Origin: Denitrobaculum tricleocarpae
Lineage (GTDB): Bacteria > Pseudomonadota > Alphaproteobacteria > Kiloniellales > Kiloniellaceae
DNA: 64,000 bases
Direction: 5' to 3'
Assembly: GCF_007004665.1 (NCBI RefSeq)
Contig: NZ_ML660062.1
Coordinates: 124,001 to 188,000 of the forward strand
The number at the start of each line of letters is the position of its first letter. Within the stretch, counting starts at the first letter, position 1. The notes under the pieces were generated by a model. It ran no database searches, was not told the origin of the DNA, and saw nothing but the letters and a program-made list of their open reading frames with translations. The translations under genes and the position numbers were made by a program. Below are positions 54,280 through 62,138 of this stretch, one piece after another.

Positions 54280-54856
54280 CGTCGAGCTGCGTAAAATGCT
54301 GGTCACGGTCGAAACCATCTACCACGAGTTCGGCCCCGCCCCCGCTCAACCACTGCAGCGCGCGGCTGCGCTTGCGATCATCCGAAATCCCTTTGCAGGC
54401 GGCTACGTGGAAGAGATTTCCGGTTTCATGGACGACCTGAAACCACTTGGTCTGGACATGGCGGACCGGCTCATCGCTGCGCTGGGCGGGGATCCGGCTG
54501 TGGTCGAGGGTTTCGGCAAGGGCGCAATTGTCGGCACTGGCGGCGAGCTGGAGCACGGTGCGCTCTGGCATGTGCCGGGCGGCTACTCCATGCGCGAGCG
54601 TCTGGGCGATTCCAAAGCCATCGTGCCCTCGACAAAAAAGGTCGGCGGTCCCGGCACCCGTCTGGATATCCCCATCACCCATATCAATGCGTCTTATGTG
54701 CGCAGCCACTTTGACGCCATTGAGGTCGGCCTGCCGGACTCGCCGCGGCAGGACGAAATGCTGCTGGCTTTGGTGATGAGCACGGGTGCCAGGATTCACA
54801 ACCGCGTCGGCGGTCTGGCGGCCGCGGATATCAGGGGAGAGGACGGATTGCGATGA
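54272..54856 (+). CDS. AA_synth (PF06684/DUF1185) family protein, copy 1
   Basis: This 194-residue protein and the next one are tandem paralogues of the PF06684 family, whose first structures showed a Bacillus chorismate-mutase-like fold. Shared landmarks are IIRNPFAGGYVEEISGFM, the KGAIVGTGGELEHGA segment, VPSTKKVGGPG and YVRSHFDAIEVGLPDSPR. The family name refers to a guessed role; the activity is not known. Clustering with a ring-hydroxylating and a ring-reducing enzyme suggests a hydrolytic step. ATG 54272 (MPDVELRK) is preferred over one 30 bp upstream. Confidence 0.82.
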   Translation: MPDVELRKMLVTVETIYHEFGPAPAQPLQRAAALAIIRNPFAGGYVEEISGFMDDLKPLGLDMADRLIAALGGDPAVVEGFGKGAIVGTGGELEHGALWHVPGGYSMRERLGDSKAIVPSTKKVGGPGTRLDIPITHINASYVRSHFDAIEVGLPDSPRQDEMLLALVMSTGARIHNRVGGLAAADIRGEDGLR

Positions 54857-55437
54857 GCGCGAAGATCAGAAAAATCATCACATCGGTCGAACAGACTCAT
54901 AAAGAAATCGGCCGCGAAGTCTCCCCGCCCACGCGCAAGGCCGTGGCCGTGGCGGTCATCGAAAATCCCTTTGCCGGCAAATACGTGGAAGACCTGGATC
55001 CGCTGATGGAGATCGGCGCCGAGCTGGGTGGATTGCTGGGTGACGCCTGCGTCGCGGCGCTGGGCATCGAACCGGCAGAGGCCGAGAGCTACGGCAAGGC
55101 CGCTATGGTGGGCGAAAACGGCGAGTTGGAGCATGCCGCCGCCATTCTGCATCCGCGCCTGGGCGCGCCGCTGCGCAAGGCGGTTGAGAAGGGCGCGGCT
55201 CTCGTGCCCTCGTCCAAGAAGATGGGCGGGCCCGGTCAGGCCCTGGATGTGCCGCTGGGCCACAAAGACGCGGCTTACGTCCGCAGCCATTTCGACGGCA
55301 TAGAAGTGCGCGTTCCGGATGCACCGCGCCCCAATGAAATCATGGTTGCGGTTTCGGTTACGGATTCCGGCCGGCCGCACGCCAGAGTTGGCGGCCTGGA
55401 AGCGGGCGATGCCGTCGGCGAGGACGGTCTGCGTTAG
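54853..55437 (+). CDS. AA_synth (PF06684/DUF1185) family protein, copy 2
   Basis: The 194-residue paralogue of the previous protein overlaps it by ATGA. The conserved blocks correspond one for one: VIENPFAGKYVEDLDPLM, GKAAMVGENGELEHAA, VPSSKKMGGPG, YVRSHFDGIEVRVPDAPR, ARVGGLEAGD, and both end in GEDGLR. The two are diverged enough that they probably have distinct roles in a heteromer. The conserved Ser/Thr-Lys-Lys before GGPG is a candidate active-site feature. Function unknown. Confidence 0.82.
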   Translation: MSAKIRKIITSVEQTHKEIGREVSPPTRKAVAVAVIENPFAGKYVEDLDPLMEIGAELGGLLGDACVAALGIEPAEAESYGKAAMVGENGELEHAAAILHPRLGAPLRKAVEKGAALVPSSKKMGGPGQALDVPLGHKDAAYVRSHFDGIEVRVPDAPRPNEIMVAVSVTDSGRPHARVGGLEAGDAVGEDGLR

Positions 55438-55571
55438 CACTAAGGCGCACCAGGAACTGTAGTGGATCAGGATTTGACGTTCCGAAGATCACAAACGAAT
55501 AGCCATAGAGCCCGAAATACCGCATTACAGGTGGCTCAATTTGGCGACAACTTTGGAACGACGAGGGGAAC

Positions 55572-55886
55572 ATGATTGTATCGGTGATCGACCGCGAGGG
55601 TAAAAGCCATGAACTGCCCGCCAAACCGGGGCAGGTTCTGATGCGCGTCCTGCGCGACGCGGACATGGGGCTGAAGGCGGAATGCGATGGCTGTTGCGCC
55701 TGCGCGACCTGTCACATCTATGTCGACAACGACTGGTACGGCAAGCTGGACGCACCGGCGGACGAAGAGCAGGACATGCTGGACGAGGCCTTTGACGTTC
55801 AGGAGAACTCGCGCCTGTCCTGCCAGATCACCCTGACGGAAGAGACGGACGGATTGAAGGTCGTGATCGCGCCTGACTGGGACTAG
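55572..55886 (+). CDS. Adrenodoxin-type 2Fe-2S ferredoxin
   Basis: A 104-residue ferredoxin with cluster ligands C-x5-C-x2-C in ECDGCCACATCH and the fourth Cys in RLSCQITL about 36 residues later, the spacing of adrenodoxin/putidaredoxin-type proteins. It has a typical GKSHELPAKPGQVLMRVLRD N-terminus and an acidic stretch ADEEQDMLDEAF. It is placed directly before a Rieske oxygenase and is the likely electron donor for it, for the reductase-like enzyme, or for both. No ferredoxin reductase is encoded in the cluster. Confidence 0.9.
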   Translation: MIVSVIDREGKSHELPAKPGQVLMRVLRDADMGLKAECDGCCACATCHIYVDNDWYGKLDAPADEEQDMLDEAFDVQENSRLSCQITLTEETDGLKVVIAPDWD

Positions 55887-55954
55887 TTTTTAAAGGTCCG
55901 GATTCTGGGCCAGGCCGGGCGGACCGGCCTGGGTGGCCATTGGAGGACAGGGAA

Positions 55955-57022
55955 ATGGAGTACGTTCGTAACACTTGGTACGTCGCGGGCTGGTCGAGCG
56001 AATTCGGCCGCTCTCTCACGCGCGCAACGATCCTTGAGGAGAACGTGGTCCTTTACCGCAAGAGCGAGGGTGGCGTTGCCGCCCTCGAGGACCGCTGTCC
56101 GCACCGTCTGATGCCGCTCTCCAAGGGCAAGCTGAAAGACGACTGTATCCAGTGCGGCTATCACGGCATGACCTTCGACCAGGACGGCAACTGTGTGCGC
56201 ATTCCGGGACAGGAGGCGATCCCGGCCAGTGCCTACGTCCGGGCCTATCCGACCCATGAACGCCATGGCATCGTCTGGATCTGGATGGGTGACGCCGAGA
56301 AGGCCGATCCCAACTCGATTTTCGATCTGCCGCAGTTCACCGATCCCAAATGGTCGATGCATCACGGCGACGCGCTGCATCTAAAATCGAACTACCTCAA
56401 TGTCGCCGAGAACCTCTGCGATCCGGCCCATGTGAGTTTCGTGCACCCCACCACATTGGGCAACTCCGCCAGCGAGGAGGTGCCGGTCAGCACCGAGAAA
56501 GACGGCGATGTCATCGTCACCTCGCGCTGGATCCGCGATGCGCCGCCGATCGGCTTTTTCCAGAAGTTCGGCGGGTTTACGGGCAACGTGGACCGCTGGC
56601 ATTACTACTACCTGCACCCGCCCTGCGTGGCGGCGATCGACTTCGGCAGCGCCGATGCCGCGCTCGAACTGCCGGAAGACAAGCGGGACGAGGGCGTGCG
56701 GATCTTCGCGCTGCATTTCATGACGCCGGTCAACGCCACCACCACCATCGACCGCTGGATGCACCTGCGCAACACGGCGATGGAAGACGAGACCGCGGCA
56801 CCGCAGATGGACGAGATGTTCCGGGTCGCCTTTGCCGAGGACAAGGTCATTCTGGAAGCGATCCAGGAGGAGGAACTGCGGCCCCAGAGCCGCCGCCCGA
56901 TCCGGCTCGCCATCGACAAGGGACCGAATTTCTACCGGCGGATCGTCGAGAAGATGATCGCGGCGGAAAAACAGCCTGATGTGGAGACCACAGGAGGTGC
57001 ATCGCAAACGGCCGCCCAATAG
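55955..57022 (+). CDS. Rieske non-haem iron oxygenase, VanA-like
   Basis: From ATG 55955 the product has 355 residues. The Rieske centre is intact (CPHRLMPLSKG and CGYHGMTF), and the catalytic domain has the mononuclear iron motif with Asp/His residues in ENLCDPAHVSFVH. The length and start (MEYVRNTWYVAGW) resemble vanillate O-demethylase oxygenase and related monooxygenases, which dealkylate or hydroxylate aromatics. There is no reductase subunit nearby, so it must use the adjacent ferredoxin with a reductase from elsewhere. GGAGG and AGGG precede the ATG; an upstream TTG is less likely. Confidence 0.88.
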   Translation: MEYVRNTWYVAGWSSEFGRSLTRATILEENVVLYRKSEGGVAALEDRCPHRLMPLSKGKLKDDCIQCGYHGMTFDQDGNCVRIPGQEAIPASAYVRAYPTHERHGIVWIWMGDAEKADPNSIFDLPQFTDPKWSMHHGDALHLKSNYLNVAENLCDPAHVSFVHPTTLGNSASEEVPVSTEKDGDVIVTSRWIRDAPPIGFFQKFGGFTGNVDRWHYYYLHPPCVAAIDFGSADAALELPEDKRDEGVRIFALHFMTPVNATTTIDRWMHLRNTAMEDETAAPQMDEMFRVAFAEDKVILEAIQEEELRPQSRRPIRLAIDKGPNFYRRIVEKMIAAEKQPDVETTGGASQTAAQ

Positions 57023-57088
57023 GGCCGAACCGGGCTTCCGATTTGGGCAAAAGAAAATAACAAGAATGGACAAAACAGGAGAGAAGAC

Positions 57089-58297
57089 ATGTACAGGAAA
57101 CTGGTTGGCCTGACGGCGGCGGTCGCGATGGCCGCAAACGTCATGGGAACGGCGGCCTTTGCCGCGGATACCATCAAAATCGGCGATATCAACAGCTACA
57201 AACGTCTGCCGGGCCATACGATCCCCTACAAGAACGGCGCCGTTCTGGCGGTCGAGACCATCAACGCCAAGGGCGGCGTGCTGGGCAAGCAGCTGGAAAT
57301 GATCTCGCGCGACGACCAGGGCAAACCCGGCGAAGCCATTAAGATCGCGGAAGAACTTTTCACCAGCGACGAAGTCGTGATGATCACCGGTTCGCTCTTC
57401 AGTCACGTCGGTCTGGCACTGGCTTCTTACGCCGGACAAAAGAAACGGCTCTATCTCGCCGCCGAACCCCTGGCTGATGCCCTGGTCTGGGGCAAGGGCA
57501 ACCGCTACACCTTCCGCCTGCGGCCCTCCACCCACATGCAGGCGAGCATGCTGGCCGAAATCGCCGCGGAAAACCCGGCGAAACGCTGGGCGACCATCGC
57601 GCCGAACTACGCCTACGGCAAGGACGCGGTCGCGGCTTTCAAAAAGGCGCTGATGGAAAAACGCCCCGACGTGGAATTCGTGACGGAGCAGTGGCCGGGG
57701 CTTTTCAAGATCGATGCCGGCGCCGAGATCCAGGCGCTTGAAGCCTCCAAGCCCGAGGCGATCTACAACGTGACTTTCGGCGGAGATCTGGCGAAATTCG
57801 TGCGCGAAGGCGCGCTGCGCGGACTCTTCAAGGACCGGCTGGTGCTGGGCCTTCTGACCGGCGAGCCGGAGTATCTGGACCCGCTGAAAGACGAAGCCCC
57901 CGAAGGCTGGGTGGTGACCGGCTATCCCTGGTACGCGATCGAGGAACCGGCGCATAAGGCCTTCGTCGAAGCCTATCAGGCCCGCTGGGACGACTACCCG
58001 CGGATCGGCTCCCTGGTCGGCTACAACACCATCCTGAGCATCGCCGCCGCAATCGAGAAAGCGGGCTCCACCGAGACCGAAGCCATGGTCGAGGCCATGA
58101 AGGGGTTAACTCTTGACACGCCTTCGGGTTCAATCACTTACCGGGCCATCGATCATCAATCCACCATGGGCGCCTGGGTCGGCACGACCACCGTCAAGGA
58201 CGGCAAGGGCATGATGGTCAACTGGGCCTACAAGGAAGGCGCCAACTACCTGCCCTCCGACGAGGAAGTCCGGAAACTGCGCCCGGCGACGGACTGA
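57089..58297 (+). CDS. Branched-chain-type ABC transporter substrate-binding protein
   Basis: The 402-residue protein has a signal peptide (LTAAVAMAANVMGTAAFA, cleavage near 27) and a LivJ/Peripla_BP_6 domain (IKIGDINSYKRLPGHTIPYK, VLAVETINAKGGVLGKQLEM, RDDQGKPGEAIKIAEEL, WATIAPNYAYGKDAV). This class binds amino acids, amides, and in soil and marine bacteria also aromatic or heterocyclic acids. Its place in the cluster suggests that it binds the substrate of the molybdenum hydroxylase. AGGAGAG lies seven bases before the ATG. Confidence 0.92.
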   Translation: MYRKLVGLTAAVAMAANVMGTAAFAADTIKIGDINSYKRLPGHTIPYKNGAVLAVETINAKGGVLGKQLEMISRDDQGKPGEAIKIAEELFTSDEVVMITGSLFSHVGLALASYAGQKKRLYLAAEPLADALVWGKGNRYTFRLRPSTHMQASMLAEIAAENPAKRWATIAPNYAYGKDAVAAFKKALMEKRPDVEFVTEQWPGLFKIDAGAEIQALEASKPEAIYNVTFGGDLAKFVREGALRGLFKDRLVLGLLTGEPEYLDPLKDEAPEGWVVTGYPWYAIEEPAHKAFVEAYQARWDDYPRIGSLVGYNTILSIAAAIEKAGSTETEAMVEAMKGLTLDTPSGSITYRAIDHQSTMGAWVGTTTVKDGKGMMVNWAYKEGANYLPSDEEVRKLRPATD

Positions 58298-58360
58298 TCC
58301 GGCGCAGCCTCGATGCAATCCCGGCGGAGCTAAACAGGTAGTGGGAGGGCGATTCACGTC

Positions 58361-58379
58361 CTTGATTGCTTCAATCAAG
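58361..58379. promoter_or_regulatory. Perfect 8-3-8 palindrome between binding protein and permease genes
   Basis: CTTGATTGCTTCAATCAAG is an exact inverted repeat with a 3-bp centre. It lies 63 bp after the binding-protein stop and 156 bp before the permease start. It could be an operator for a MarR- or TetR-type regulator at an internal promoter, or a small mRNA hairpin. Confidence 0.5.
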
Positions 58380-58534
58380 AACGATCGCGCTCCGCTCCGC
58401 CGGGCAGGGGCCCGGTATGAGCGAAAAGCCTGCTGTTATCCCCCGGATTCTTTTCGTTATGACATACAATTGTCACAACTCTTCGTAAGTTTCAGCTCTG
58501 CGTGAAGTAAGGGCCTTAGCCTTAGCGAGATCAG

Positions 58535-60412
58535 ATGGATTTCTTCATCGTTCAAATTCTGACCGGCCTGTCGAACGCGGCGGCGTTGTTCCTGGTCGCC
58601 TCGGGACTCTCGATCATTTTCGGTGTCACCCGGGTGGTCAATTTCTCCCACGGCTCCTTCTACATGCTGGGCGCCTTCATCGCCTATTCGCTGATGACGG
58701 TGCTGCCGGGCTTCATCGGGTTCTGGGCGAGCATTCTGCTGGCCGGTGTCGCGGTCGGAGTGATCGGCCTGATCGTCGAGCTGGGCGTGCTGCGGCCGAT
58801 CTATAAATCGCCGGAGCTCTTTCAGCTGGTGGCGACCTTCGGGGTGATCCTGGTGATCCAGGATCTCGCGCTGCTGATCTGGGGCCCGGACGATCTGATC
58901 GGCCAGCGGGCGCCGGGCTTCGAGGGCGTGGTGAAGATCGGCGACCAGCTGCTGCCGAGCTACGACCTGGTCCTGATCTTCCTCTCGTTTCTGGTCCTGG
59001 GCGGCCTCTGGTTTCTCTTCAACAAAACCCGCGTCGGGATTCTGGTGCGCGCGGCGACGCAGGACCGCGAGATGGTCGGCGCGCTGGGCGTCAACCAGTC
59101 CTGGCTCTTCAGCGGCGTCTTCTTTCTGGGCTCGGCCCTGGCGGGCATCGGCGGCGCGGCGCAGCTGCCCAAGGGCGGTGCCGACCTGCTGATGGATTTC
59201 AACATCCTGGCGCCTGTTTTCGTGGTGGTGGTGATCGGCGGCATGGGCTCGATCCCCGGCGCCTTCGTGGCCGCGCTTCTGATCTCCGAGCTCAACGTCT
59301 TCGGCGTCCAGTTCCTGCCGCAGAGCACGCTCGTCCTCATGTTCGTGGTCATGGCGGTGGTGCTGATCTTCCGGCCCTGGGGCCTCTTCGGCCGTCCGGA
59401 GATCGTCGGCAGCCACGGCAGTCAGGGCCCGCCGGAAGCGCCCTTGCGCGCCTTCTCCGGCCGCCTCTGGCTGGCGCTCGCCGCCGCCGTCATCGCGCTG
59501 ACCGCCGTGCCCTTTTTCGGCGGGACCTTCCTGCAGGTGCTGCTGGCGGACGTCATCATCGCCTGCCTCTTCGCCACCAGCCTGCACTTCATCCTGGGGC
59601 TCGGCGGCCTGGTCTCCTTCGGCCACGCGGCGACCTTCGGCGGCGGGGCCTACGCGGCGGCGCTGCTGGTGCAGTTCTCGGGCGCGTCCATGGAGCTCGC
59701 CATGCTCTTCGCCCCCTTCGCCGCCGGCCTGCTGGCCCTGGTCATCGGCTGGTTCTGCGTACGGCTGTCGGGCGTCTACTTCGCCATGCTGACCCTGGCC
59801 TTCGCGCAGGTGGTCTGGTCGGTGGCCTTCCAGTGGGGCGAGGTCACCGGCGGCGACGACGGCATTCTGGGCATCTGGCCGAGCGCCTGGGCCAGCGGCA
59901 CCACGGCCTACTACTACCTGGTGCTCACGGTCGGCCTCAGCGGCATCGCCACGCTCCTGTTCATGGCCTACACCCCTTTCGGCTACGCCCTGCGCGGCGG
60001 GCGGGATTCGGCGCTGCGCAGCGAGGCCATCGGCATCAACGTGCGCCTGGTCCAGTGGTCGGCCTTCATCTTCGCGGGCTTCATGTCCGGGCTGGCGGGC
60101 GCGCTCTTCGTCTTCGCCAAGGGCAGCATCTTCCCCACGGAGCTGGAGATCGCCCGTTCCTTCGACGCGCTGATCATCGTCTTCCTGGGCGGCGTGCAGT
60201 CGCTCTTCGGGCCCCTGGCCGGCGGCGTGGTCTTCACCCTGCTGCAGGACTGGCTGTCGCGCTTCGAGTACTGGCGGCTGTTCCTGGGCCTGCTGATCAT
60301 CGGCATCGTGATCCTGCTGCCCAACGGGCTGGTCGGGGTCGGCCAGTGGATGCGCGGGCGCTTCGGCGGGCCAGCCAACAGGCTTGAAGAAGCGCGAGAG
60401 GAGGCGGGCTGA
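58535..60412 (+). CDS. Fused LivH-LivM branched-chain-type ABC permease
   Basis: The 625-residue protein joins two permease subunits normally encoded separately. Residues 1-290 are LivH-like (ASGLSIIFGVTRVVNFSHGS, GGMGSIPGAFVAALLI), and about 310-610 are LivM-like (FILGLGGLVSFGHAATFGGG, SEAIGINVRLVQWSAFIFAG, GGVQSLFGPLAGGVVF). About 14 membrane helices are expected. It forms the channel of the importer with the two ATPases that follow. It overlaps the next gene by the ATGA-type junction. The base composition is distinctly more GC-rich than the genes before it. Confidence 0.92.
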   Translation: MDFFIVQILTGLSNAAALFLVASGLSIIFGVTRVVNFSHGSFYMLGAFIAYSLMTVLPGFIGFWASILLAGVAVGVIGLIVELGVLRPIYKSPELFQLVATFGVILVIQDLALLIWGPDDLIGQRAPGFEGVVKIGDQLLPSYDLVLIFLSFLVLGGLWFLFNKTRVGILVRAATQDREMVGALGVNQSWLFSGVFFLGSALAGIGGAAQLPKGGADLLMDFNILAPVFVVVVIGGMGSIPGAFVAALLISELNVFGVQFLPQSTLVLMFVVMAVVLIFRPWGLFGRPEIVGSHGSQGPPEAPLRAFSGRLWLALAAAVIALTAVPFFGGTFLQVLLADVIIACLFATSLHFILGLGGLVSFGHAATFGGGAYAAALLVQFSGASMELAMLFAPFAAGLLALVIGWFCVRLSGVYFAMLTLAFAQVVWSVAFQWGEVTGGDDGILGIWPSAWASGTTAYYYLVLTVGLSGIATLLFMAYTPFGYALRGGRDSALRSEAIGINVRLVQWSAFIFAGFMSGLAGALFVFAKGSIFPTELEIARSFDALIIVFLGGVQSLFGPLAGGVVFTLLQDWLSRFEYWRLFLGLLIIGIVILLPNGLVGVGQWMRGRFGGPANRLEEAREEAG

Positions 60413-61218
60413 TGTCTTTCCTGGAAGTCCGCGGCCTCTCAAAATCCTTCGGCGGCGTGCGCGCGGTCAACGAGGTCTCGCTCGATCTCAAGCAGGGCGA
60501 GCTGCTGGCCCTGATCGGGCCGAACGGGGCGGGCAAGACCACCTGCTTCAACATGCTCTACGGCCAGCTCAAGCCGGACCAGGGTTCGGTCAAGCTGAAC
60601 GGCCAGGAGCTGGTCGGCCAGACGCCCCGAAAGATCTGGCGCCTGGGGGTCGGGCGCACCTTTCAGATCACCGCGACCTATGCCTCCATGACCGTCATGG
60701 AGAACGTGCAGATGGCGCTGATCTCCCATCACCGGGGCATCTTCTCGGTCTGGCCGCCCGCCTCGCGCCGCCATCGTCCGGAAGCCAAAGCGCTGCTGGA
60801 GCTGGTCGGCATGGAAAGCCAGGCGGAACGCGCCGCCTCGGTCCTGGCCTACGGCGATCTCAAGCGCCTGGAGCTGGCCATCGCCCTGGCCCACAGTCCG
60901 CAGCTTCTCTTGATGGACGAGCCCGCCGCCGGCATGGCGCCCAAAGAGCGCGTCGGGCTGATGCAACTGACCGCCGACATCGTGAAGGAACGCAACATCG
61001 GCGTGCTTTTCACCGAGCACGATATGGATGTGGTCTTCTCTCATGCGCACAGAGTCCTGGTGCTGAACCGGGGCGAAATCCTGGCGGACGGCAGCGTCGA
61101 GGAGGTGCGCGCCAACCCGCGCGTGCAGGAGGTTTACCTGGGCGGCGGCTCGACCTTTGGGGAGCAAGGGGCCGGCGAAGAAGCAAGCGGGAAACAGGAG
61201 GGATTGGCCGATGCTTGA
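60412..61218 (+). CDS. Branched-chain-type ABC transporter ATPase (LivG-like)
   Basis: A 268-residue ABC ATPase with Walker A GPNGAGKTT, a signature region LAYGDLKRLELAIALAHSP in place of the usual LSGGQ, which is normal for LivG, Walker B LLLMDEPAAGMAP and H-loop TEHDMDVVF. Its start overlaps the stop of the fused permease; its end overlaps the LivF-like gene by 8 bp. Together the two ATPases power import. Confidence 0.92.
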   Translation: MSFLEVRGLSKSFGGVRAVNEVSLDLKQGELLALIGPNGAGKTTCFNMLYGQLKPDQGSVKLNGQELVGQTPRKIWRLGVGRTFQITATYASMTVMENVQMALISHHRGIFSVWPPASRRHRPEAKALLELVGMESQAERAASVLAYGDLKRLELAIALAHSPQLLLMDEPAAGMAPKERVGLMQLTADIVKERNIGVLFTEHDMDVVFSHAHRVLVLNRGEILADGSVEEVRANPRVQEVYLGGGSTFGEQGAGEEASGKQEGLADA

Positions 61219-61912
61219 GCTGGAGCGGATCAACACCTTCTACGGCCGCGCCCACATTCTGCATGACCTGTCGCTGTCGGTCTCGGACGGCGAGGTCGTC
61301 GCCCTGCTGGGCCGCAACGGCGCGGGCAAGTCGACCACCCTGAAAAGCATCATGCGGCTGGTCGGCGCGCAGTCGGGAAAGATCACCTACGGCGGGCAGG
61401 ACATCACCGCCCTGCCCGCGCACCGCATCGCCAAACTGGGCATGGGCTACGTGCCGGAGGAACGGCGGATCTTCACCGACCTGACCATCCTGGAAAACCT
61501 GGAGGTCGGCCGCCAGCCGCCGCGCCAGGGCGCGCCGGACTGGACCCCCGAGAAGCTCTTCGAGCTCTTCCCCAACCTGGAGGAACGGCGCAACAATCTG
61601 GGCGGCGCCATGAGCGGCGGCGAGCAGCAGATGCTGACCATAGCCCGCACCCTGATGGGCAATCCGAAATTCCTGCTGCTGGACGAACCCTCGGAAGGAC
61701 TGGCCCCGGTGATCGTCGAGCAGGTCGCCTTCACCATCCGCGAACTGAAAAAACTCGGCCTGACCATCCTGCTGTCGGAACAGAACCTGCACTTCGCCAA
61801 ACTGGTCGCCGACCGCGCCTACATCATCGAACGCGGCGCGGTGCAGTACGATGGGACGATTGAGGAGCTGGAAAATAACGAAGAGGTCCGTAAGGCTTAT
61901 TTGAGTGTTTGA
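61211..61912 (+). CDS. Branched-chain-type ABC transporter ATPase (LivF-like)
   Basis: The 233-residue ATPase starts at ATG 61211 (MLELERINTFYGRAH), eight bases inside the previous gene. It carries Walker A GRNGAGKST, signature MSGGEQQMLTIARTLM, Walker B FLLLDEPSEGLAP and the LivF-type H-loop region LLSEQNLHFAKLV. It is the second ATPase of the importer and the last structural gene of the cluster before the hairpins and the MarR regulator. An upstream in-frame ATG at 61157 would add non-family residues and is rejected. Confidence 0.93.
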   Translation: MLELERINTFYGRAHILHDLSLSVSDGEVVALLGRNGAGKSTTLKSIMRLVGAQSGKITYGGQDITALPAHRIAKLGMGYVPEERRIFTDLTILENLEVGRQPPRQGAPDWTPEKLFELFPNLEERRNNLGGAMSGGEQQMLTIARTLMGNPKFLLLDEPSEGLAPVIVEQVAFTIRELKKLGLTILLSEQNLHFAKLVADRAYIIERGAVQYDGTIEELENNEEVRKAYLSV

Positions 61913-61915
61913 TTA

Positions 61916-62008
61916 GGTTTCGGCTGACGCCGAAACCGGCACCAGCCCGCTCCCCCTCCCGGCCACCCATCGGAATTATCATGTGGGTGGCCGGGAGGGG
62001 GAGCGGGC
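61916..62008 (+). terminator. Two tandem hairpins after the importer operon, one with a 25-bp perfect stem
   Basis: Directly after the LivF-like stop, GGTTTCGGC-TGAC-GCCGAAACC forms a 9-bp perfect hairpin (61916-61937). Then a perfect 25-bp inverted repeat, arms 61945-61969 and 61984-62008 around a 14-nt loop, forms an exceptionally strong GC-rich stem. There is no T-tract, so this is a bidirectional block, an mRNA-end stabiliser or a mobile palindrome rather than a textbook terminator. Confidence 0.75.
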
Positions 62009-62138
62009 CTGCACCGAGCTAGACTAAACAAACAGACCCGACACCGAGCCACACGGATAACAACCAACCGGCACTGCGCCGCTGAATGTGAGACACTGCG
62101 GATCAAACGCGAACCGCAAAAACAACAACGAGAACACC

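Noticed and set aside
58457..60442. A 661-codon open frame on the minus strand.
   Set aside because: It is exactly antisense to the fused LivHM permease, extremely rich in Glu, Gln, Asp and Arg, and results from high GC at third positions of the real gene.
61157..61210. An upstream start for the LivF-like ATPase.
   Set aside because: The added residues are the out-of-frame reading of the LivG-like C-terminus; the family start MLELERI at 61211 fits the usual overlap.
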